The notes under the pieces: generated by a model
The model's database searches: none
Seen by the model: the letters and a program-made list of their open reading frames with translations, nothing else
What the model was told of the DNA's origin: nothing
NCBI GenBank assembly: GCA_945827465.1
Contig: CALZOH010000006.1
Location: 1-29,845 of the forward strand
Direction: 5' to 3'
From: an uncultured Prevotellaceae bacterium
GTDB lineage: Bacteria; Bacteroidota; Bacteroidia; Bacteroidales; Bacteroidaceae
Length of the DNA stretch: 29,845 bases
Program-made: the position numbers and the translations under genes
Shown here: one piece after another, positions 24,183-29,845 of the stretch
Position numbering within the stretch: the first letter of the stretch is position 1
Layout: the number at the start of each line of letters is the position of its first letter

Positions 24183-26045
24183 TTACTTCACCACGGGGCA
24201 TTCCGTCAACGTTCCACCTTCGTTATAACGTTGATTATTGGGAATACCATCACGAGCCACGCCCTGCCGCATCAGTTGCTTCAATTCCTCCAAATGAGAT
24301 TGGTAAACGCCACGCGGCGATATACGATAACGACGACACAAACTGGCAGCCATGCCGACGACCTCGCCCATTTGTGCCGTGGTGCGCATCACTCTCACTG
24401 TACCCAGAGCCACATGAGTCACACTGATGTGGCGACCGGCCATTAACAGGTTCTCCACGTTGCGAGAATAAAGACAACGGTAAGGTACCCCATACGGATA
24501 GATCAGATGATGAGTGGTCACTGCCTTGAAAGCGCCATTGGGAAAATGCGAGAGGTTCTCCGGATCCATCCGATGAAGGTCGATGCTCCAAGATGCGGTA
24601 AAGGAAGCGTCCTCATGAAATACATGCTTTTTCAGGTCGTCTTCCTTCAGTACATAATCACCCATCAAACGGCGACTCTCACGTTTACCTGCCACATAAG
24701 CTACCCAGTCAAGTCGTCGTTGGGCGTAACGACCACGATCTTCACTATGGTTTTTCATCCAACTCCAATTGGAGTAAACCACCAACAAGCCATAATCGCG
24801 AATGCGTTCAAACTCGGTGATCTGATTGCGATCCATTCCCGTTTCCCAAGTCCATTCACCCATATAGACCCGTTGGGCATTGCTGTCATTGAATGCCACG
24901 CCATAAGAAAACTCCGGGAAGGTACTCTTCTGCTTTTCTTCGGCTGAATACCACTGCACGGAAGCACCCAGTACCATGGTGTCGGGTTGTTCGGGAGCGA
25001 TGCTTTCACCAAATTCAGCTCTGCCTTCGCGCCCCATCCGATAATCGGCCCCGGCAAGATAACCGACCGTGCCATCCCCCGTGCAGTCACAGAAAGTAGG
25101 AGCAGCAAAACGGGTCAACTTACCACTTTCAACGTCCTGCGCCACGACGGCTCTGATTCTCATTCCCTCCATCTCCACCTGATTTACGTGTTGGTTGAGG
25201 AACAGGTCAATGTTGGGTTCGCGACGAATGGCTTCCAACTTTTTCTCGTCTTCATAATTGGCAGCGGGTTGGGCATTCCCTTCTTTGGACGGTCCCCACT
25301 CTTTCAGCAATCCGCCCAATGCGGGATAAGGTCCGACTTCGATGCGTCCGCCCAAGTGTACACGAACTTCGGAGCTATTGTTTCCGCCCAAGACTGGACG
25401 GTCGTGCACCAAAGCTACCTTACAACCCAAACGTGCAGCCGAAATAGCCGCACACATACCTGCCACTCCACCGCCAACTACGACCAGATCGTAAGCAGCA
25501 GCTTCGCGCATGGGGCGGAAGAGTAATTGAGCACGCAGTTCGTCAAGAGCAGCCTGCGACTCTTCTCTCGCTTCACGAATCAGCAAGATGGCATCACAAC
25601 GTCCGTCAAAGCCCGTCAAATCGTGTAATGCAAGCGTATGGCTGCCGGCACGCAATTTCAAATCGCCGGCCTTTTGCCATTGCCAGCAAGTGCCCTCGGT
25701 TCCCAACTCCGTCTTCAGCTTCTTACCGTCTACTTGTAGGCCGAACGCACCGGGGCCACGTCCCTTGTGCCATGGAGATGTCCAGTTGTACGTACGCACA
25801 TAGACCCGATACCATCCCTCATCATCCACCTGGAAGGTGGTGCGGGCATCTTCGACCGGGCGCCCCATTCCATGAGCCAACAAATAAGGAGATCCCATCA
25901 CGTCCATAAACTGCTGGTCAACCTTCCAGCCACCCTTTTCGGCAAAACTTTCGGCCTCGACCAATATATCGGCAGCTGACAAACGGGCAACAGCACAGAA
26001 GCACCAGCAGGCAAACAGCAAGATTACTCTTTTTCTCATACACAT
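24183..26045 (-). CDS. Exported FAD-dependent oxidoreductase with N-terminal beta-sandwich domain
   Basis: A 620-residue protein. The signal peptide (1-25, ending LSA-ADIL) may begin at M1 or at M3 (26039). Residues about 28-157 look like a carbohydrate-binding-type beta-sandwich (VEAESFAEKGGW, WYRVYVRTYNW, AGSHTLALHDLTG). The rest is an FAD_oxidored-type flavoprotein: YDLVVVGGGVAGMCAA with the dinucleotide motif at 191-196, VLGGNNSSEVRVHLGG, FCDCTGDGTVGYLAGADYR, and a C-terminal NLLMAGRHISVTHVALGTVRVM typical of the flavin-binding end. Relatives are often mislabelled xanthan lyase; the true reaction is unknown to me, though oxidation of a sugar hydroxyl is a fair guess. It is monocistronic and divergent from hflX. 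Confidence 0.88.
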   Translation of the reverse strand: MCMRKRVILLFACWCFCAVARLSAADILVEAESFAEKGGWKVDQQFMDVMGSPYLLAHGMGRPVEDARTTFQVDDEGWYRVYVRTYNWTSPWHKGRGPGAFGLQVDGKKLKTELGTEGTCWQWQKAGDLKLRAGSHTLALHDLTGFDGRCDAILLIREAREESQAALDELRAQLLFRPMREAAAYDLVVVGGGVAGMCAAISAARLGCKVALVHDRPVLGGNNSSEVRVHLGGRIEVGPYPALGGLLKEWGPSKEGNAQPAANYEDEKKLEAIRREPNIDLFLNQHVNQVEMEGMRIRAVVAQDVESGKLTRFAAPTFCDCTGDGTVGYLAGADYRMGREGRAEFGESIAPEQPDTMVLGASVQWYSAEEKQKSTFPEFSYGVAFNDSNAQRVYMGEWTWETGMDRNQITEFERIRDYGLLVVYSNWSWMKNHSEDRGRYAQRRLDWVAYVAGKRESRRLMGDYVLKEDDLKKHVFHEDASFTASWSIDLHRMDPENLSHFPNGAFKAVTTHHLIYPYGVPYRCLYSRNVENLLMAGRHISVTHVALGTVRVMRTTAQMGEVVGMAASLCRRYRISPRGVYQSHLEELKQLMRQGVARDGIPNNQRYNEGGTLTECPVVK

Positions 26046-26073
26046 TGATTTAAAATCATCTATCTTTTGGCTG

Positions 26074-26081
26074 CAAAGTTA
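26074..26081 (-). promoter_or_regulatory. Putative -7 box of the FAD oxidoreductase gene
   Basis: On the minus strand TAACTTTG fits TAnnTTTG and lies 28 bases before the first ATG (26045). A clear -33 TTTG is not seen. Confidence 0.5.
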
Positions 26082-26120
26082 GTACAAGGCCGATAAAAGG
26101 GGCGTGAAAAAGCAGCTATT

Positions 26121-26153
26121 TTTCGTTTGTTTAAGCGGCTTGCACTATCTTTG
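26121..26153 (+). promoter_or_regulatory. Putative promoter of hflX
   Basis: TATCTTTG (26146-26153) is a perfect -7 match 23 bases before the ATG. TTTC (26121-26124), 21 bases upstream, or TTTG (26126-26129), 16 bases upstream, may act as -33 element. Confidence 0.55.
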
Positions 26154-26176
26154 CACTTACATTTCACAAAACAAGA

Positions 26177-27430
26177 ATGAAGGAATTCGTATTATCAGAA
26201 GCCAAAACCGAAACCGCCATATTGGTAGCACTCATTACACCCCAACAAAACGAACGTAAGACTCTGGAATACTTAGACGAACTGGAGTTTCTGGCCGAAA
26301 CAGCCGGAGTACATACCGTCAAACGATTCACGCAAAGATGTGAAGGCCCCAACAGCACTACGTATGTAGGGAAAGGAAAGTTGGAGGAAATCTGCAACTA
26401 CCTGCACGACGAAGCTGAAGCCGAGCGCGAAGTGGGTATGGTTATCTTCGACGACGAACTGTCGGCCAAACAACTGCGCAATATTGAACGCGAAACCGGT
26501 GTGAAAATATTGGACCGCACTTCGCTCATTCTTGACATCTTTGCGATGCGTGCACAAACGGCCAACGCAAAAACGCAGGTGGAACTGGCCCAATACAAAT
26601 ATCTGCTGCCTCGTCTGCAACGTTTATGGACTCACTTGGAGCGCCAAGGAGGTGGCTCAGGTTCGGGTGGAGGAAAAGGAAGTGTGGGCTTGCGCGGACC
26701 GGGTGAAACCCAATTGGAAATGGACCGCCGAATTATCTTGGGCAGAATGTCATTGCTGAAAAAACGATTGGAAGAAATCGACAAACAAAAGACCACCCAA
26801 CGGCAAAACCGCGGCCGACTCATTCGCGTGGCCCTGGTGGGTTACACCAACGTCGGCAAGTCTACCCTGATGAACCTGCTGGCCAAAAGCGAGGTGTTTG
26901 CCGAGAACAAGCTTTTTGCCACCCTCGACACCACGGTGCGCAAGATGGTCATCGACAATCTGCCCTTCCTGCTGAGCGACACGGTCGGCTTCATTCGCAA
27001 ACTTCCGGTTGACCTGGTCGACTCCTTCAAGAGCACCCTCGACGAGGTGCGCGAAGCCGACTTACTGTTGCACGTGGTTGACATTTCCCACCCCGACTTT
27101 GAGGAACAACTTCGGGTGACCAACCGAACACTGGCCGACATCGGCGCCGGGGGAAAGCCCAGCATGATTGTTTTCAACAAAACCGATGCTTACACTTACA
27201 TTCAGAAGGACGAGGACGACCTTACGCCCAAGACTCGGGAGAATCTCACCCTGCAAGAGCTCATGGACACTTGGATGGCACGACAAGAAGAAGACTGCAT
27301 CTTTGTTTCGGCACGCGAGAAGACCAATATCGACCAGCTGAGACGAAAGCTTTATATGAAGGTACGCGAGCTCCACGTGCAGAAGTATCCCTATAACGAC
27401 TTCCTTTACGATACCTACGAAACAGAATAA
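26177..27430 (+). CDS. hflX: Ribosome-associated GTPase HflX
   Basis: A 417-residue cytoplasmic GTPase that binds 50S subunits and in other bacteria splits stalled ribosomes after stress. The N-terminal HflX domain (about 10-200) has GPNSTTYVGKGKLEE, the DRTSLILDIFAMRAQTANAKTQVELAQ block and the glycine-rich linker RQGGGSGSGGGKGSVGLRGPGETQLEMDRR. The G domain shows G1 GYTNVGKST (222-230), G3 DTVGF (268-272) and G4 NKTD (334-337), with SAR as G5 near 375. Length is normal. It is divergent from the FAD enzyme gene, with a promoter-like site. The DUF418 gene begins 32 bases after the stop, so read-through is possible. Confidence 0.97.
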   Translation: MKEFVLSEAKTETAILVALITPQQNERKTLEYLDELEFLAETAGVHTVKRFTQRCEGPNSTTYVGKGKLEEICNYLHDEAEAEREVGMVIFDDELSAKQLRNIERETGVKILDRTSLILDIFAMRAQTANAKTQVELAQYKYLLPRLQRLWTHLERQGGGSGSGGGKGSVGLRGPGETQLEMDRRIILGRMSLLKKRLEEIDKQKTTQRQNRGRLIRVALVGYTNVGKSTLMNLLAKSEVFAENKLFATLDTTVRKMVIDNLPFLLSDTVGFIRKLPVDLVDSFKSTLDEVREADLLLHVVDISHPDFEEQLRVTNRTLADIGAGGKPSMIVFNKTDAYTYIQKDEDDLTPKTRENLTLQELMDTWMARQEEDCIFVSAREKTNIDQLRRKLYMKVRELHVQKYPYNDFLYDTYETE

Positions 27431-27462
27431 ATCCCATTCACCCCTATTCCCCAACATCTCTC

Positions 27463-28620
27463 ATGGACATTCAAAGACATGCCCGCGTTGACGTGGCAGA
27501 CGTACTGCGCGGATTTGCCGTCATGGCAATCGGTATTTTGCACTCTATCGAGCACTTCAACTTCTATTCATTTGCCGACCCTCCCTGTGAGTTCATGCGC
27601 TTCACCGACGCAGCCATCTGGGAAGGCATGTTTTTTGCCTTTGGCGGTAAGGCCTACGCCATCTTCGCCCTGCTCTTCGGCTTCAGTTTCTTCATTCAAG
27701 ACGACAACCAACGATTGCGCGGCAAGGACTTCCGCCTGCGCTTCTGCTGGAGATTAGTATTGCTCTTCCTGTGGGGAAACCTCAACGCTGCGTTCTTCAC
27801 GGCCGAAGTACTGGTGCTCTTCTCTTTGGTTGGATTTGTATTGGTCTTCACGTGTCGGCTGTCTGATAAAGTGCTATTATGGCTCATCGGCATCTGTATG
27901 CTCCAACCTGTCGCACTGTACTTCGTGGTGCGTGCGGCCACCGACTCCTCCTTCGTCTTGCCCGCCATCCCCACCGGCGAATACTGGAACGCCACCTTCA
28001 AGATGCAAATGGAGGGCAACTTCTGGCAAATGGTGCGTGTCAACCTGTGGGAAGGCCAACTGGCCAGCCTTTCATGGGCTTGGGACAACGGGCGCGTCTT
28101 CCAGACGGCCGGACTCTTCATGCTGGGCATGTTGGCCGGACGCCGCAACTGGTTCCTCCGCGAACATCTGCCGCTGTGGGGGCGCATCTTGGCCGGAGCG
28201 CTGATAGCCTTCTTCCCGCTCTACGGATTGGCCAACATGCTGTCCCGCTTCATCGAAAATCCCAACCTGCTGACGCCCCTTTCGATGATTCTCTCGTCGC
28301 TCTATAAACTGGCGTTCATGCTCGTCCTCGTTTCGGGCGTTCTATTTGCTTATTACAGCACCCGGCTTCAGCACCTCCTGCAGAAGTTGGCACCCTACGG
28401 ACGCATGAGTCTCACCAATTATATCACCCAAAGCATCATCGGCGCCATGCTTTATTACCATTGGGGATTTGCCCTTCATCGCTACCTCTGCACCACCTAC
28501 TGCTGGTTAGTGGGCATTGCCATCTTCTTGCTCCAACTGGCTTTCTGCACCTGGTGGATGAAACGCCACAATCACGGACCGCTGGAATACCTCTGGAAAC
28601 GGGCCACCTGGTTAAAATAA
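27463..28620 (+). CDS. DUF418 family membrane protein (intact paralogue)
   Basis: A 385-residue polytopic membrane protein related to YeiB/DUF418 proteins. Features are VDVADVLRGFAVMAIGILHSIEH at the N-terminus, about eight to ten hydrophobic helices, GRVFQTAGLFMLGMLAGRR in the middle, YGRMSLTNYITQSIIGAMLYY, and the C-terminal HGPLEYLWKRATWLK that marks the family. It is the intact relative of the broken gene at 9251-10610 and served to reconstruct it. The function of DUF418 proteins is unknown; a transport or acyl-transfer role has been suggested from the fold, without proof known to me. hflX is 32 bases upstream and the nucleoside-hydrolase-like gene 28 bases downstream, so the three may form one transcript. 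Confidence 0.9.
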   Translation: MDIQRHARVDVADVLRGFAVMAIGILHSIEHFNFYSFADPPCEFMRFTDAAIWEGMFFAFGGKAYAIFALLFGFSFFIQDDNQRLRGKDFRLRFCWRLVLLFLWGNLNAAFFTAEVLVLFSLVGFVLVFTCRLSDKVLLWLIGICMLQPVALYFVVRAATDSSFVLPAIPTGEYWNATFKMQMEGNFWQMVRVNLWEGQLASLSWAWDNGRVFQTAGLFMLGMLAGRRNWFLREHLPLWGRILAGALIAFFPLYGLANMLSRFIENPNLLTPLSMILSSLYKLAFMLVLVSGVLFAYYSTRLQHLLQKLAPYGRMSLTNYITQSIIGAMLYYHWGFALHRYLCTTYCWLVGIAIFLLQLAFCTWWMKRHNHGPLEYLWKRATWLK

Positions 28621-28648
28621 GAATCACAACACTAATTAATACATCACA

Positions 28649-29680
28649 ATGAAAAGAATCCTCACCCTCACAAGTGCTTTCATCCTGCTATTGGCCGGAA
28701 GCATCACGCTCGACGCAAAGAAAAACGCGCCGCAGCTCATCATTTTCGATACCGACATGGGCAATGACGTTGACGACGTGATGGCCCTTGACCTGCTGTA
28801 CAAGTATATGGATGCCGGCAAGGTCAAGTTGCTCGCCGTGATGAGCAACAAAGAAGGCAACGGTTCGGAACGCTTCCTCGACATTCTGAACACCTGGTAC
28901 GGTTATCCCCACCTTCCCATCGGGGTCGTACGCAACGGAGCCCACCGAGACGACCCCAGCAACTATGCGCGCACCGTCACCAACAAGAACGAACGGGGAG
29001 AATATCACTTCAAAACCACGGTGAAGGACGTGAGCAAGCTGCCCGACGCCCATGAGCTTTATCGTAAAATCCTGGCTCGACAAAAAGACGGTTCGGTCGT
29101 CATCATCTCCACCGGTTTTTCAACCAACCTGGCCCGACTGCTCAGCACCCAAGGCGACCAATACTCTCCCCTCAGCGGCCGCGAGCTCATTGCACGTAAG
29201 GTGAGATACATCTCCGTCATGGCCGGATGCTTTGACGGGCGTGCCAACAACCAATACTCCGAATACAACGTCAACAATGACATTCCGGCCTGTGCCCAAC
29301 TCTACCGTGAATGCCCCGTCCCCATCGTCACATCGCCGTTTGAAGTGGGAGAAGCCATCACCTATCCCGCCGAAAGCATCGAAAACGACTTCACTTGGGC
29401 CAAAGAGCATCCCATGGTAGAAGCCTACATCTCCTACATCAAGATGCCCCACAACCGTCCCACCTGGGACCTCACCTCCGTACTCGAAGTAATCGAACCG
29501 GGAAAGTACATGACCCGTTCCCTGCCGGGCACCATCACCGTCGACAGCAAGGGCGTGACCACCTTCCGACCGCATGCCGACGGCCTCCACACCTACCTTA
29601 CCGTTACGCAAGGACAATGTCAACGCATACGGGACTTCTTTGTGAAGGTGTTGACCACGCCCACCAAGAAGAAACATTAA
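28649..29680 (+). CDS. Exported nucleoside-hydrolase-like protein
   Basis: A 343-residue product with a signal peptide (about 1-22, SITLDA). The N-terminal motif IIFDTDMGNDVDDVMAL (D34, D36, D40, D42, D43) is the calcium-binding, ribose-binding signature of the inosine-uridine nucleoside hydrolase family, which splits the N-glycosidic bond of ribonucleosides. VRYISVMAGCF and YSEYNVNNDIPAC (the family's N-D element) follow at about 190-215. The usual C-terminal aspartate/histidine region appears as NRPTWDLTSVLEV (about 270). Export suggests scavenging of nucleosides in the periplasm, or a related N-glycoside. A tandem repeat with a hairpin follows the stop. Confidence 0.9.
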   Translation: MKRILTLTSAFILLLAGSITLDAKKNAPQLIIFDTDMGNDVDDVMALDLLYKYMDAGKVKLLAVMSNKEGNGSERFLDILNTWYGYPHLPIGVVRNGAHRDDPSNYARTVTNKNERGEYHFKTTVKDVSKLPDAHELYRKILARQKDGSVVIISTGFSTNLARLLSTQGDQYSPLSGRELIARKVRYISVMAGCFDGRANNQYSEYNVNNDIPACAQLYRECPVPIVTSPFEVGEAITYPAESIENDFTWAKEHPMVEAYISYIKMPHNRPTWDLTSVLEVIEPGKYMTRSLPGTITVDSKGVTTFRPHADGLHTYLTVTQGQCQRIRDFFVKVLTTPTKKKH

Positions 29681-29715
29681 AGCCCCCATTGGTTATTAGC
29701 GTCATCTCGCCACAG

Positions 29716-29747
29716 AAGCAGGAATCTCCCTCGGGTGATTCCTGCTT
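29716..29747 (+). terminator. Hairpin after the nucleoside-hydrolase-like gene
   Basis: AAGCAGGAATC (29716-29726) pairs perfectly with GATTCCTGCTT (29737-29747), and the loop itself holds CCC-TC-GGG. It is the first palindrome of the tandem repeat and probably ends the transcript. Only a short T stretch follows. Confidence 0.4.
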
Positions 29748-29845
29748 TCATGATGTGTAAGCTGAAATCTCCAGCAGGAAATCCTGCTTACATGGCGTGC
29801 AAAATGAAATCTCCCGCGGGAAATCCTGCTTACATGACGTGTAAA
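29721..29845. repeat. Tandem repeat of about 43 bases running off the window
   Basis: Units start at 29721, 29764 and 29806 (periods 43 and 42), and the third is cut by the window end. Each unit runs GAAATCTCC, then a palindromic core, CCTGCTTACATG, and ends (A/T)GrCGTGyAA. Two palindromes per unit are visible, AGCAGGAAATCCTGCT (29773-29788) and TTACA-TGRCG-TGTAA-like. No spacer DNA is present, so it is not a CRISPR array. Confidence 0.8.

Overview
The window reads as chromosomal DNA from a Bacteroidota member, most likely order Bacteroidales and gut- or host-associated; the genus cannot be fixed from sequence alone. The basis is promoter-like sites of the Bacteroidota type (-7 box TAnnTTTG, sometimes with TTTG about 20 bases upstream), weak or absent Shine-Dalgarno sequences, many exported carbohydrate-active or lipoprotein products, a serine-type sulfatase, and a DnaE with a complete PHP metal site. 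No SusC/SusD pair, integrase, phage gene or CRISPR array is visible.

Layout. 1-541: gene-free DNA with a hairpin and a degenerate 43-base tandem repeat. 542-4705: murQ (cell-wall sugar recycling) with its own terminator, then a CASTOR/POLLUX-like channel ending in a RyR domain, followed 14 bases later by an exported serine-type sulfatase. 4794-9094: dnaE and trxA. 9251-10610: a DUF418-type membrane protein gene killed twice, by a TAG codon and by a 179-bp MITE-like insertion flanked by TTTAA duplications; an intact paralogue lies at 27463-28620. 10676-12227 (minus): rsmI and a coiled-coil lipoprotein. 12343-19000: an AI-2E-family transporter followed by a tight run of a GH36-like glycosidase, an unrecognised exported protein, a DUF4861 protein and a KDG kinase, probably an operon for uronate-containing glycans. 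19001-19586: gene-free DNA with two copies of a GTAGGGGCG-type palindrome. 19587-21969: a Tat-exported Gfo/Idh/MocA protein and a xylose-isomerase-like lipoprotein. 22048-23961: a two-domain beta-lactamase-fold/SGNH hydrolase. 24001-24074 (minus): tRNA-Met(CAU). 24183-26045 (minus): an exported FAD-dependent oxidoreductase. 26177-29680: hflX, intact DUF418 gene and an exported nucleoside-hydrolase-like protein. 29716-29845: another array of about 43-base repeats running off the end.

How the parts fit. Housekeeping genes (murQ, dnaE, trxA, rsmI, hflX, tRNA-Met) alternate with accessory periplasmic or surface carbohydrate functions. The most unusual items are the channel-RyR protein, the exactly reconstructable MITE insertion, the possible 3-keto-glycoside genes (Gfo/Idh/MocA plus TIM-barrel lipoprotein, with an FAD enzyme nearby), the GH/unknown/DUF4861/KdgK operon, and tandem repeats of nearly equal period at both window ends.
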